A stretch of 64,000 nucleotides of DNA from an uncultured Eubacterium sp. (GTDB taxonomy: Bacteria; Bacillota; Clostridia; Oscillospirales; Acutalibacteraceae): assembly GCA_944380635.1 (NCBI GenBank), contig CALWID010000004.1, positions 25,530 to 89,529 of the forward strand, written 5' to 3'. Shown one piece after another: positions 8,390-17,834 of the stretch; within the stretch, counting starts at the first letter, position 1, and every line of letters begins with the position of its first letter. The position numbers and the translations under genes were made by a program. The notes under the pieces are model-generated. The model was not told the DNA's origin. It did not search any database and saw only the letters and a list, made by a program, of their open reading frames with translations.

Positions 8390-9174
8390 AAAACTATTAA
8401 ACCTCCGTCATTTTCCGGCTTGGAAACATAAAGGCGGTAATCCTCATTTTCCTTTGCGCCGAGTTCGCCCAGAGCGGTAACGGCGGAAAGGCGCGCTATT
8501 TCAGGCACATTATTTTCCCGGCTGAGATGAGCAAGCACAAATCTTGTGGTGCCGCTTTCAATCAATTCCTTTGCAAAAGAATCCGCCGCGTTATTTGAAA
8601 GATGACCTTTATCTGAAAGAATACGCTTTTTAAGCGGGTAAGGATATGAGCCGTTTTGCAGCATTGATATTTCATGATTTGATTCAAGAAAAACCAAATC
8701 AGACCCCGAAACAGCCTTTTTAGCCTCATCGGTAACATAGCCGGTATCCGTGCAGACAGAAACGGTTCTGCCGTCCGAAAGTTCTATCTTATAACCAACG
8801 CAGTCAACAGCGTCATGAGAATTATGAAAAACAGAAACATACATATCGCCCAAATCAAGCACCGAGTTTATTTCATATGATGTTACCGTATTATTTGCGA
8901 TACCGCTGAAACGCAGTTCCTCCAGCGTTGCCGGAGTGGCAAAGACCGGGGTTTTATGCCTTGAGGCAAACACACGCACGCCCGCAACATGGTCTGTGTG
9001 CTCATGAGTTACCAAAACTGCCTTTATATTATCCGGGTCAACGCCGATATTTCTAAGGGCGCAATCGCACCTTTTGGCGGAAACGCCTATATCAACAAGA
9101 ATACCGCCGTTTCTGCCGCCTATGTATATTGAATTTCCGCTGCTGCCGGAAAAGAGTTGACACACTTTTGCCAT
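8386..9174 (-). CDS. MBL-fold hydrolase, YycJ/WalJ type
   Basis: A 262-residue metallo-beta-lactamase-fold protein. Zinc ligands are visible as THEHTDHVAG (about 56-65), with further histidines and aspartates at FHNSHDAVD and CTDTGYV and a late LAHLSREN motif. This arrangement matches YycJ/WalJ, a proposed nuclease or phosphodiesterase linked to cell-wall or DNA processing in Firmicutes. No WalRK system is present here. It is the first gene of the unit with rlmH and GNAT and begins with ATG GCA AAA. Confidence 0.85.
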   Translation of the reverse strand: MAKVCQLFSGSSGNSIYIGGRNGGILVDIGVSAKRCDCALRNIGVDPDNIKAVLVTHEHTDHVAGVRVFASRHKTPVFATPATLEELRFSGIANNTVTSYEINSVLDLGDMYVSVFHNSHDAVDCVGYKIELSDGRTVSVCTDTGYVTDEAKKAVSGSDLVFLESNHEISMLQNGSYPYPLKKRILSDKGHLSNNAADSFAKELIESGTTRFVLAHLSRENNVPEIARLSAVTALGELGAKENEDYRLYVSKPENDGGLIVL

Positions 9175-9228
9175 AAAATTAACTTCCCAAAAAATATAAA
9201 TTTTAAATTAAATAAAGCAACAAACATT

Positions 9229-9253
9229 CAAAAAGGGGCGATGATTCGCCCCT
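9229..9253 (-). terminator. Terminator after murA
   Basis: The stem AGGGGCG (9234-9240) pairs with CGCCCCT (9247-9253), and TTTTTG follows on the minus strand. Confidence 0.8.
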
Positions 9254-9280
9254 GTTTTATTACTGATATTTAAGCCGTCA

Positions 9281-10567
9281 TCAGCCTGCATGCGCAACGC
9301 TGCCGCCCGCATCCGCACGGACTCTTTTAATATCGGCGCCGAGTTTTGTAAGTTTTTCAACAATATTCTCGTAACCTCTGTCCACATACTCTATTTTTTC
9401 AACAACGGTTTCGCCTGTTGCTATAAGCCCCGCAATTACCATTGCTGCGCCGGCGCGCAAATCCGTTGCCTTAACTTTAACGCCTGTTAAATGGTCTACG
9501 CCCTCTATAACGGCTATTTTACCATCCACCTGGATATTGGCGCCCATTCTGAGCAGTTGGCCTACATACTGAAATCTGTTATCCCAAACAGATTCCGAAA
9601 GAATGGAAGTGCCCTTTGCAACTGAAAGCAATACAGCCATTTGGGGCTGCATATCCGTTGGAAAACCGGGATGCGGCATAGTTTTAACATTGCATCTTGT
9701 AAGCGGCTTAAAGCGCGTTACACGCACTGCGTCATCATATTCAATGATTTCCGCGCCCGCCTCTTCAAGTTTTGCGCTGATTGATTCAAGGTGCTTTGGA
9801 ATTACATTTTTTACAAGCACATCACCGCCGCATGCAGCAGCGGCAACCATATAGGTGCCAGCCTCGATTTGATCCGGTATAATTGAATATGAGCAGCCGT
9901 GCATTTTTTCAACGCCGCGGATTTTAATAACATCAGTTCCCGCTCCGCGCACATCGGCGCCCATTGAGTTAAGAAAGTTTGCAAGGTCTACGATATGAGG
10001 CTCTTTTGCCGCGTTTTCAATAATAGTAAGCCCTCTTGCAAGGACAGCGGCAAGCATAACATTAATAGTTGCGCCGACGGACACAACATCCATATAAATA
10101 GTTGTGCCCACAAGTTTTTCCGCCTCTGCGCACACCATACCGTTTATTATATTGACATCTGCGCCGAGCATTTCAAAGCCTTTGATATGCTGGTCAATAG
10201 GTCTGTCCCCGAAATCACAGCCGCCTGGCAAAGCAACCTCTGCCTTTCTGAACCTGCCGAGCATTGCGCCGATAAGATAATAACTTGCCCTGAAGCGCGA
10301 TGAAAACTCATAAGGCACACTTTGGCATTTAATGGTGCGTGTATCTATTTCTATGGAATCTTTAGAAAGCAGTTTTATACGCGCGCCCATTTGGCTTAAA
10401 ATTTCTATTATTAAAGAAACATCCGAAATATTAGGAATATTCTCTATTTTAACTTTATCATCCGCAAGCACGGCTGCGGGTAAAATGGCAACGGCGGCAT
10501 TTTTTGCGCCGCTGATATTAACTTCACCGAAAAGTTCTTTTCCGCCTTTAATAACAAAATCTTCCAA
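9281..10567 (-). CDS. murA: UDP-N-acetylglucosamine 1-carboxyvinyltransferase
   Basis: A 428-residue enolpyruvyl transferase, full length for MurA. It catalyses the first committed step of peptidoglycan synthesis, adding phosphoenolpyruvate to UDP-GlcNAc. The SGAKNAAVA motif (19-27) and the catalytic cysteine C117 in [11 protein letters not shown] are present; this cysteine is the fosfomycin target in the family. The C-terminal [15 protein letters not shown] is also typical. The start is TTG at 10567 after AGAGGG. A terminator separates it from the next gene, so it is probably a single transcription unit. Confidence 0.95.
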   Translation of the reverse strand: MEDFVIKGGKELFGEVNISGAKNAAVAILPAAVLADDKVKIENIPNISDVSLIIEILSQMGARIKLLSKDSIEIDTRTIKCQSVPYEFSSRFRASYYLIGAMLGRFRKAEVALPGGCDFGDRPIDQHIKGFEMLGADVNIINGMVCAEAEKLVGTTIYMDVVSVGATINVMLAAVLARGLTIIENAAKEPHIVDLANFLNSMGADVRGAGTDVIKIRGVEKMHGCSYSIIPDQIEAGTYMVAAAACGGDVLVKNVIPKHLESISAKLEEAGAEIIEYDDAVRVTRFKPLTRCNVKTMPHPGFPTDMQPQMAVLLSVAKGTSILSESVWDNRFQYVGQLLRMGANIQVDGKIAVIEGVDHLTGVKVKATDLRAGAAMVIAGLIATGETVVEKIEYVDRGYENIVEKLTKLGADIKRVRADAGGSVAHAG

Positions 10568-11104
10568 ATCAATTTCCCTCTTTAAACCCGGAATAATAAA
10601 TATATCTATAAAAAAGTTATAATCTTAATAAGTATTGTTTTACCTAACTTTGCATATTATAGCAGAATGGTCTGTAAAAATAAAGACCTTTTAATAATTC
10701 GATACACTTTTGTAATATATAAAATTGATGAAAAAACAACAACATATATGGTGATTTTGCCCAAAACGGTGCAATATAAGGGGTTGCAAATTTTTTTAAA
10801 AAAATTTTAAAAAACTCCCTTTTTCCCATAAATTACAAAAATATTACAATGTTTTCAGTGCAAAATGACGAAACTGTATAACTGAAATTTTTTAAATTCC
10901 GGGCAAAAACCGGCGCAAAAATATTATTTGAAACTTATTAAAGATTATTATCGGCGGCTTATGTATTTTTATATAAAATTTTACAGTTTGCGCCGGGCTG
11001 CACTTAATATATTATTTAATATTGACAAATCTTTTTACATATTGTATTATGATTGTAAATATTCATTTTTTTATTAATTTTTATTTTTTTACGGAGGATT
11101 AATT
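10568..11104. other. Long AT-rich intergenic region between divergent murA and CNNM genes
   Basis: This 537-base gap holds start signals for both flanking genes but no gene I can support. It contains mirrored T/A runs around 10790-10820 that may bend DNA. A 61-codon minus ORF (10644-10829) lies across this tract and looks like chance. No M-box magnesium riboswitch consensus was found before the CNNM gene. Confidence 0.5.
11022..11050 (+). promoter_or_regulatory. Promoter of the CNNM/CorC gene
   Basis: TTGACA (11022-11027) and TATTAT (11045-11050) are spaced by 17 bases. The leader is only about 45 bases long, leaving no room for a large riboswitch. Confidence 0.75.
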
Positions 11105-12481
11105 TTGGACGACTCTATATGGCCTCTGCTATTACTGCAGGTAGTACTGATAGCGCTTAACGCCGTTTTTGCCGCTGCGGAGATAGCAATAGTCAGCATG
11201 AACGATAATAAAATGGCAAAAATGGCAAAGGAAGGAAACAAAAAAGCCGCGCGCCTTGTTAAACTTACAAGCCAGCCGTCAAGATTTCTTGCAACCATTC
11301 AAATTGCCATAACGCTTGCAGGATTCTTGGGCGCCGCGTCCGCCGCGGAAAGTTTCTCAGATGTAATCGTAGAGGCTATTATGAAAACGGGAATTTCATT
11401 CCCGGAAAATGTGCTTAACAGCATTGTAGTATTTTTAATTACGCTTATAATTTCATTTCTCAATATCGTTTTCGGCGAACTTGTGCCGAAACGAATTGCA
11501 ATGCGCAATCCCGAATCATACGCGCTTGGCATTTCAGGGCTGATATTTGCCATATCAAAAATATTTAAACCTATAGTATGGCTGCTTACCGCCTCTACAA
11601 ATCTTGTTTTAAGGCTATTTAAAATTGACCCGAACGAGAATGATGACGAAGTAAGCGAAGAGGACATACGAATGATGGTTGATGTGGGCAGCGAAAGCGG
11701 CGCCATTGACCGAACAGAAAAAGAATTTATACAAAATGTTTTTGAGTTTGACGATCTGACCGCCGGCGAAGTTGCTGTGCACAGGACGGAAGTTTCGCTG
11801 CTTTGGCTTGAAGAAAGCCCTGAGGAATGGGATAAAACTATTCACGGCAGCCGCCACAAAATTTACCCTGTTTGCAATGAAACGGTGGATAATGTGGTGG
11901 GCATACTTAACGCAAAAGATTATTTCCGCCTTGGCACGAAAGACAGAGCCACCGTTATGAAAAAAGCGGTGCACCCCGCGTATTTTGTGCCTGAAAGCGT
12001 TAAACTTGATGTGCTTTTTCAAAATATGAAAAAGAGCAAAAACTCCTTTGCCATAGTTTTGGACGAATACGGCGGAACAACAGGTATAATCACAATAAAC
12101 GACCTTGTTGAGCAACTTGTAGGCGATTTTGATTATGACGACAGCAACGAGCCGCGCCCGATTGAATCAATAGAAAGCCTTGATTCAAAAACATGGAAAA
12201 TTATGGGCAATCCGGCTATTGACGATATTGAAGAGGCGCTTGATATATCTCTTAAAAACGAGGAATGCGATACATTCAGCGGGCTTGTTTTTGAAGCGCT
12301 CGGCTCAATTCCCGATGACGGCTGCGCGCCGTTTGAAGTTGAGACGGACGGACTTATTATTAAGGTAACGAAAGTTAAAAACCACCAGGTGCAGACGGCT
12401 ATTGTGTGCAAAGCCGCTCCAAAAAAAGAAGAGCAGCAGGAATCTGAAACCGAAAACAAAGAAAACACTGACGAAAACTGA
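11105..12481 (+). CDS. CNNM/HlyC-CorC family membrane protein with CBS pair
   Basis: A 458-residue protein with an N-terminal DUF21/CNNM membrane domain (about 1-190; hydrophobic segments near 5-27, 68-90, 105-130, 140-165). A tandem CBS domain follows at about 215-340 and a CorC_HlyC domain at about 360-440. CNNM/CorC proteins take part in Mg2+ or Co2+ efflux and resistance. The tail is acidic and glutamine-rich. The start is TTG at 11105 after GGAGG; no better ATG lies nearby. It has its own promoter and terminator and so seems monocistronic. Confidence 0.85.
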   Translation: MDDSIWPLLLLQVVLIALNAVFAAAEIAIVSMNDNKMAKMAKEGNKKAARLVKLTSQPSRFLATIQIAITLAGFLGAASAAESFSDVIVEAIMKTGISFPENVLNSIVVFLITLIISFLNIVFGELVPKRIAMRNPESYALGISGLIFAISKIFKPIVWLLTASTNLVLRLFKIDPNENDDEVSEEDIRMMVDVGSESGAIDRTEKEFIQNVFEFDDLTAGEVAVHRTEVSLLWLEESPEEWDKTIHGSRHKIYPVCNETVDNVVGILNAKDYFRLGTKDRATVMKKAVHPAYFVPESVKLDVLFQNMKKSKNSFAIVLDEYGGTTGIITINDLVEQLVGDFDYDDSNEPRPIESIESLDSKTWKIMGNPAIDDIEEALDISLKNEECDTFSGLVFEALGSIPDDGCAPFEVETDGLIIKVTKVKNHQVQTAIVCKAAPKKEEQQESETENKENTDEN

Positions 12482-12524
12482 CAAAGCATAATTCCTGCAA
12501 AATAAAATTTAACATTATAAAATA

Positions 12525-12563
12525 ACGCCGTTTAAGCAGAAGTTTAAACGGCGTCTATTTTTT
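12525..12563 (+). terminator. Terminator after CNNM gene
   Basis: The 11-bp stem ACGCCGTTTAA (12525-12535) pairs with 12544-12554, and CTATTTTTT follows. Confidence 0.85.
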
Positions 12564-12678
12564 ATTATATTATTATTTAATCAAATTATTTTTGCAAAAT
12601 TCCGTATGCAATCGCAGTATATTTATATTCACGAAATACGGTTAATCGGCGCGGCATACGGATTTATAGTTTTTTTAA

Positions 12679-14049
12679 TTAAATTACGGCGTGCTGATTA
12701 TTTATTTCACCGCCGGTCAAAATATTATCCGCGGCAAGCGCAAGTTTGCGGAAATCATCGTTATTTTTAAACAGGCGGGACGGTGCGCTCATTGCGCACA
12801 TCACAACACGGTAATAGGCGCTGTTTCTCGGGTGCGTAATAATTGAGCCGTCCAGAATTGAGAGCCAGATTTCACCTATCATTTCCCTTAACGGTTTATA
12901 TCTGAACTGCATTGCGTCCGCCCGCGAAACGCCTTTTGCAAGTCCCAGCGCGCGCAGAAATTTATACACATCCCAAACAAGGGCGGTATCAATTTTACGC
13001 ACAAACGGTTTCAGCAAAAACCAAAATTTACCGAGTTTCTCACCGTTTAACTGGAGCGCCTGCGCCCGCTCAACGAAATCCTGCCTGCTGCGGCATTTTG
13101 TCAGATTAAATATAAGATTGCAGGCATGCTGAGCAAGAAAACGGCGGGCGTCAACTTCCCTGCCGTTTAAAGTGAATTTTTCAAGGTAGTCAACCTCATA
13201 ATAAAGCGTATTATCACTGTTTACCGTTACATTTACGATAGGCGCGGGATAGCCTACCAAAGAGCCGACATTTACTTCCGTTATCTTTTTTCCGGCAGGG
13301 CTTGCAAAATAATCGGTGTTCTGAATATGGCTGTGCCCCACGAACATATATTTCAGCCCGTTATCAGCAAAAAACGAGGCGGTTTCTTCCCTGTTTTCAA
13401 CGCAGGTTGAACCGCCCGTAATAAGCGGCGAAACATGGGGCACAAGCAGATGGTGCTCAATACCTATAATAAGGGCGCCGTCCTCCTCTGCTTTTTTGAG
13501 TTGTTTTACAATCCATTTTCTGCATTCGGGAGTAAATCCGGCGTGGCCGTTTTCATTTTTATCATCATTAAGGCAGAGCACGCGCACTTTATCAGAAAGA
13601 TTTACAGTATAGCAAATGGTGCCTATATCGGTTATAAAACTATCAGCCGCCTGCGCAGGGCCGAAATCTTTATAAAATTCCGGCAGGTCTGCGCTTTTCA
13701 TAACGGGCACATCGTAAAATGTATTATCGCCGTCAAAGCGGCGGGGATTTTCGTCGCAGCACCAGTCGTGCGTTGCGGTTATCAGGTATACAGGCTTTTT
13801 TTCTTTCAGTTTATAAAGCTTTTCTCTGAACTCAAGGTGGGAAACCATTTCTCCGTCATTTGAAACATCGCCGAGGATAAACACGGCGTCAGTATCGCTG
13901 TTTGCTATTTTATCAAAAGCGGCGTCTATAATCTCAGCCGTTTCAGCAAGGCACTTTTGGTCAGAGCCGGAGCGAAGTTCATAAGCCTTTCCGCTTGTGC
14001 CGAGAGTTTTGGAATAATAATGCGTATCCGCAATAAAAGTTATCTTCAT
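12679..14049 (-). CDS. Calcineurin-like metallophosphoesterase
   Basis: A 456-residue protein with an N-terminal metallophosphoesterase fold (about 1-270). The metal-binding motifs occur in order: DTHYYS near the start, GDVSNDGE at about 61, a histidine in IGIEHHLL, and GHSHIQN at about 238. The C-terminal 180 residues are helical and of unknown role. No signal peptide is visible, so it is probably cytoplasmic. The substrate is unknown. ATG follows AGGTG. It lies downstream of the HAD/symporter pair on the same strand, but a terminator at 14103-14136 separates them. A second, different phosphoesterase is at 34243. Confidence 0.8.
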   Translation of the reverse strand: MKITFIADTHYYSKTLGTSGKAYELRSGSDQKCLAETAEIIDAAFDKIANSDTDAVFILGDVSNDGEMVSHLEFREKLYKLKEKKPVYLITATHDWCCDENPRRFDGDNTFYDVPVMKSADLPEFYKDFGPAQAADSFITDIGTICYTVNLSDKVRVLCLNDDKNENGHAGFTPECRKWIVKQLKKAEEDGALIIGIEHHLLVPHVSPLITGGSTCVENREETASFFADNGLKYMFVGHSHIQNTDYFASPAGKKITEVNVGSLVGYPAPIVNVTVNSDNTLYYEVDYLEKFTLNGREVDARRFLAQHACNLIFNLTKCRSRQDFVERAQALQLNGEKLGKFWFLLKPFVRKIDTALVWDVYKFLRALGLAKGVSRADAMQFRYKPLREMIGEIWLSILDGSIITHPRNSAYYRVVMCAMSAPSRLFKNNDDFRKLALAADNILTGGEINNQHAVI

Positions 14050-14102
14050 ATCAACACCTATTACAATTATACTTCAGCAACAGTCTCAGTTCAAGACTTT
14101 TA

Positions 14103-14136
14103 CAAAAACAGGCGGCGCCATTTGCAGACGCCGCCT
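14103..14136 (-). terminator. Terminator after the second symporter
   Basis: The stem AGGCGGCG (14110-14117) pairs with CGCCGCCT (14129-14136), followed on the minus strand by GTTTTTG. Confidence 0.8.
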
Positions 14137-14151
14137 AATTGTAATTTTTAC

Positions 14152-15672
14152 TTATTCGTTTACGGCTTTTGCCGTTTCTTTTTCCGCTTTTCGCGCTTCT
14201 CTTCTTTCCATAATTTCTTTCATCATCTTTCTGTGGCCGTCGCCTGTGATGTTATAGAAATGCATAGGAACAAGCATAAGCAGGTAGCCTATTGCGGGAA
14301 CAACGGTAGTGAGAAGGAAGAGCGCCCAGTTTGTTTCAGTATTCTGAACAAGAGAGCCTTCAGTATGCTGAACATATCCCGTAAAGCCGAGAATTGCAAG
14401 GCCTATGGAAGAAGAAAATGTATTTTCTATTTTTCCTGTAAAACTCATAATGGAAAGCATTATTCCCTCTACACGAGTGCCTGTTTTCCACTCAATATAA
14501 TCAACTGTTTCGGCTTCCATTTCCTTTTGAATAAGGTTTTTAAACTCAAGTGGTATGGAGGTAAGACCGGTGAAAAGGACTACGAGTATTCCGGTAAAGA
14601 GCGGCACGCTTTCACCCGCGGCTTTATTCATAAGCCCGTTATAGCAGGTGATTGCAAACAGCGCGTGCAGGATTATTGCAACTACGCAGCAAGCCTGATA
14701 GAATTTTTTGCTGTCCGCTTTTCTGCCGAGAGTTTCAATAATCTTGGGAACAAGCAGACCGGCAATAAGAAATCCCGGGAATTTAACAACATCAATAAAT
14801 ATATTATACTGCCTGTTGAACATAAGATCGGCAACAAAATAGAAAGATACCTGCTCTGCAATCTTGCAGATAACAAAGAAAACATTGCCGAGAAACAGCA
14901 TAAGAAGCGGCCTGTTTTTGAAAAGCAGCAAAAGACACTCTTTAACAGACGGGACATCCTCTTTATGCTCCGCTCTTTCGGTGGTGTTTTTAAAAGTAAA
15001 TCTTGTTAAGAAAACTATTCCGATTGCGGAAATAATTGCAGATGTAAGGTAAGCCTGCGGCGTATGGTCCTTAAAATAAGGAAGAAGCGCAGCGCCGGCA
15101 ACAAAAACCTGCGGCAGAGCGCCGAGCACGGAACGGGTTATTGAACTTACACCGAAAAGTTTTGTTCTTTCTATTCCGCTGGGCGTAATAGAAAAAGCAA
15201 GGGCGCCCATAGGAATATCAAAAGCCGTATAAGTAACATCAAGCCCCACAAACAAAATGGTTGTATAAATAATATTTAAAAGCGGGGGTGCGTCTGCGCT
15301 GCCGATAAAGAACAGTATCATAACGATTGAAACGAATATCGGCGCCCATTTTATGTAAGGCCTCATCTGACCGTCTTTAGTTCTTGTTTTATCAACTATA
15401 ACGCCCATAATCGGGTCATTAATAGCGTCAAATATACCGCAAAAAAGGCGTATTTTAGAGGCGGTACCCATAGGGTCATCAAGTTTTTTAAACAAAACAT
15501 TCGTCAAAAAGAAATTGATGTATTTTGACGAAGTCATACTTGTATTCATACCCTGCGCGCCGCGCCCGACAGCATATGAAAGAGTTTCTTTCCAGGTAAG
15601 GTAAGTTTCCTCGCCGACATCATTTTTGATAATCTTGCTGTTCAGAAATTCCTTAACATTAAACTTTCCCAT
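14152..15672 (-). CDS. Sugar:cation symporter, GPH family (MFS), second copy
   Basis: A protein of about 506 residues with 12 predicted membrane segments. GPH-family motifs include DAINDPIMGVIVDKT near residue 85 and DYIEWKTGTRVEGI in the second half. It is related to, but clearly diverged from, the symporter at 4215. The cytoplasmic tail is rich in charged residues. Two adjacent ATG codons occur; the second (15672) is better spaced from AGGAGGAG. It lies 28 bases after the HAD phosphatase gene, suggesting co-transcription and possibly import of a sugar that the phosphatase acts on. That link is inference. Confidence 0.85.
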   Translation of the reverse strand: MGKFNVKEFLNSKIIKNDVGEETYLTWKETLSYAVGRGAQGMNTSMTSSKYINFFLTNVLFKKLDDPMGTASKIRLFCGIFDAINDPIMGVIVDKTRTKDGQMRPYIKWAPIFVSIVMILFFIGSADAPPLLNIIYTTILFVGLDVTYTAFDIPMGALAFSITPSGIERTKLFGVSSITRSVLGALPQVFVAGAALLPYFKDHTPQAYLTSAIISAIGIVFLTRFTFKNTTERAEHKEDVPSVKECLLLLFKNRPLLMLFLGNVFFVICKIAEQVSFYFVADLMFNRQYNIFIDVVKFPGFLIAGLLVPKIIETLGRKADSKKFYQACCVVAIILHALFAITCYNGLMNKAAGESVPLFTGILVVLFTGLTSIPLEFKNLIQKEMEAETVDYIEWKTGTRVEGIMLSIMSFTGKIENTFSSSIGLAILGFTGYVQHTEGSLVQNTETNWALFLLTTVVPAIGYLLMLVPMHFYNITGDGHRKMMKEIMERREARKAEKETAKAVNE

Positions 15673-15700
15673 CATTCTCCTCCTGAATATGGTTTGCTGA

Positions 15701-16273
15701 TTATTTTATTTTTACGATTTTGTTTTTCTTAACAAGATAAACATTATCCGAAATATCCATCATTGCTTTGTCATTCATACTATCCGTATAAAAATTGACT
15801 ATATGGGCGTTCGGATAAAGTTCATTAAAAATCTTTACTTTATTTTCAAGAAAGCAAAGGCGGCGGAATTTGCCCGTTTTTTTATCTATACTTGAGCCGA
15901 CATAATTTTTTATGCCCATTCTTTTCATAATTTCATCAAGTATAAAATCCGTTGTGCCGGAAACGATTATATCACTGTCTTTACGCACGGAAGAATACCA
16001 CGGCTTTATCTTTTTTTCGTTTTTATTCCAGAAATCCACCACGGCGCCTGAAATATCGCCCGCTTTTACATAATACCCTTCAAGGAAAGAGGCATAAGCC
16101 TCAACAGCGTCCTCAACGGTAAACAAATGCAGCATATCCTTAAGCGCAATTACTGCAAGTTTAGGCAGATATTTCCAGATTTTTATATCCCTGCGTACAA
16201 AATACAGTATAAAATCAACAAGCGTTTCGCCATCATAAATTGTGTTGTCAAAATCGTAGACATTAACTTCCAT
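15701..16273 (-). CDS. HAD-superfamily phosphatase, SerB-like
   Basis: A 190-residue HAD-IB-type hydrolase. The nucleophile motif DFDNTIYDG is at about 7-15, the SGTTDF motif II is in the middle, and FYTDSMNDKAM is motif IV. It most resembles phosphoserine-phosphatase-like enzymes with a helical cap; the substrate is unknown. I place the start at ATG 16273 after GGAG, 7 codons inside the longest frame. It is first in a two-gene unit with the symporter, and nadB starts divergently upstream. Confidence 0.8.
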   Translation of the reverse strand: MEVNVYDFDNTIYDGETLVDFILYFVRRDIKIWKYLPKLAVIALKDMLHLFTVEDAVEAYASFLEGYYVKAGDISGAVVDFWNKNEKKIKPWYSSVRKDSDIIVSGTTDFILDEIMKRMGIKNYVGSSIDKKTGKFRRLCFLENKVKIFNELYPNAHIVNFYTDSMNDKAMMDISDNVYLVKKNKIVKIK

Positions 16274-16436
16274 AATATAATCTCCGTTTTTCAAGATTAA
16301 GTTTAGTCAAAGTCAAATCCGCGTCAAAAAAAGCCGAAAAATAAAACATTTTCAGGCGGAAGAAAATCGGCGCTGTTTTAATTAAATATTATCAGAATTT
16401 TTGAATGCTGGCAAGACGGTATTATTATTTATTTTC

Positions 16437-16503
16437 TTGACTTTAAGGCGAATTAATTATATATTAGTATAAATAAAAAAAGGAGCACCCGGCTTTGCGC
16501 CGG
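16437..16503 (+). promoter_or_regulatory. nadB promoter and hairpin between ribosome site and start codon
   Basis: TTGACT (16437-16442) and TATATT (16460-16465) are spaced by 17 bases. AAAGGAG at about 16479-16485 is 26 bases before the nadB ATG, which is too far to work directly. A hairpin (CCGGC 16489-16493 with GCCGG 16499-16503) sits between them and would shorten the effective distance to about 11 bases. Confidence 0.55.
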
Positions 16504-16511
16504 ATTAAATT

Positions 16512-17834
16512 ATGAAAAGGGATTATATAAAGACTGATGTGGTTATAGTAGGCAGCGGCGTTGCGGGGCTGTTTGCCGCGCTTTGCCTGCCGGAAAACAA
16601 AAAGGCGCTTGTAATAACAAAAGAAGACCTTAAAGAATGTGATTCTTACCTTGCCCAGGGCGGAGTTTGCGTATTAAAAGACATAGAGGATTTTGACTGC
16701 TATTTTGAGGACACGATGAAGGCGGGCCATTATGAAAACGACCCGGAAAGCGTGCGTGTAATGATAGAATCATCACCTGATGTTATCAGCACTCTTATAA
16801 ACTTAGGAGTTAAATTTGATACGGACAGCGACGGCTCTTACAACTACACGCGGGAGGGCGCGCACAGGCGAAACAGAATATTGCACCACAAGGACGAAAC
16901 GGGCAAAGAGATAACCGCCACACTGCTTTCAATAGCAAAAAAGCGCAAAAACATAACTTTTATAACACAGACTACTATGATAGATATTATTGAAAAAGAC
17001 AACACCTGCTACGGCATAGTTTGTGAAGATGAATTAGGCGAGCGCGGCGCAATACTTGCAAAAGATATAATTCTTGCAACGGGCGGAATAGGCGGGCTTT
17101 TTAAAAACTCCACAAATTTTCCGCACATTACAGGCGATTCATTTGCGCTTGCCATTAAACACGGTATTGAACTGAAAGACATTAATTACATACAGATTCA
17201 CCCCACAACCCTTTACAGCAAAAAGAGCGGCAGACGCTTTCTTATAAGCGAGAGCGTGCGCGGCGAAGGCGCTGTACTTCTTAACGAAAACGGCGAAAGA
17301 TTTACGGATGAACTTCAGCCGAGGGATGTTGTTACCGAGGCGATTTGCAAAGAAATGGAAAAATTCGGCACTGACCATGTGTATATAACTCTGCCAACCA
17401 TGACAAGCGAACAGGCAAAAAAGAGATTTCCCAACATATTTGAAGCCTGTATGGAAGAGGGGTATGACATTACAAAAGACAAAGTGCCCGTAACTCCTGG
17501 CCAGCACTATATGATGGGCGGCATAAAGACTGATATAAACGGCAGGACTTCTATGAAACATCTGTTTGCCGTTGGAGAAACGGCGTGCAACGGAGTACAC
17601 GGCAGAAACAGGCTTGCCTCAAACAGCCTGCTTGAAAGCCTTGTATTTTCCAAACGCGCGGCAGACCTGATTGCGGCGGACAGCAGTGAAAAAGATTCTT
17701 ACGCCCCTGACACGGACTGGGATTCCCTGCCGCCGAAAGAAGAGCGTGAAAAGGAATTTAAAAACCTTGTTATGAATGAAATTAAAAGAAAGGACCGTGC
17801 TTTTTATGATAAGTGGTGTAACGATGAAGATTAA
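16512..17834 (+). CDS. nadB: L-aspartate oxidase
   Basis: A 440-residue flavoprotein of the NadB/succinate-dehydrogenase family. It oxidises L-aspartate to iminoaspartate, the first step of NAD synthesis, and in anaerobes probably uses fumarate as acceptor. The FAD-binding GSGVAGLFAALC is near residue 14, followed by YLAQGGV, a REGAHRRNRI segment, and HGRNRLASNSLLES near the end of the flavin domain. The C-terminal helical domain is shorter than in Escherichia coli NadB (about 540 residues), as in many clostridial forms. It overlaps nadC. The quinolinate synthase gene nadA is not next to it. Confidence 0.93.
   Translation: MKRDYIKTDVVIVGSGVAGLFAALCLPENKKALVITKEDLKECDSYLAQGGVCVLKDIEDFDCYFEDTMKAGHYENDPESVRVMIESSPDVISTLINLGVKFDTDSDGSYNYTREGAHRRNRILHHKDETGKEITATLLSIAKKRKNITFITQTTMIDIIEKDNTCYGIVCEDELGERGAILAKDIILATGGIGGLFKNSTNFPHITGDSFALAIKHGIELKDINYIQIHPTTLYSKKSGRRFLISESVRGEGAVLLNENGERFTDELQPRDVVTEAICKEMEKFGTDHVYITLPTMTSEQAKKRFPNIFEACMEEGYDITKDKVPVTPGQHYMMGGIKTDINGRTSMKHLFAVGETACNGVHGRNRLASNSLLESLVFSKRAADLIAADSSEKDSYAPDTDWDSLPPKEEREKEFKNLVMNEIKRKDRAFYDKWCNDED

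Noticed and set aside
10644-10829. A 61-codon minus ORF in the large gap before murA
   Set aside because: No good ribosome site; it runs across A/T tracts and gives a phenylalanine/tyrosine-rich product of chance.
11050-11104. M-box magnesium riboswitch before the CNNM gene
   Set aside because: The leader from the promoter is only about 45 bases, too short, and lacks the consensus.
12602-12661. CCGTATGC...GCATACGG inverted repeat after the phosphoesterase gene
   Set aside because: Arms are 44 bases apart with no clear U-run; too weak to call a terminator or small RNA.
13957-15009. A 350-codon open frame on the plus strand
   Set aside because: It lies opposite the start of the phosphoesterase and most of the symporter gene, has no ribosome site, and its product is cysteine/histidine/asparagine-rich nonsense.
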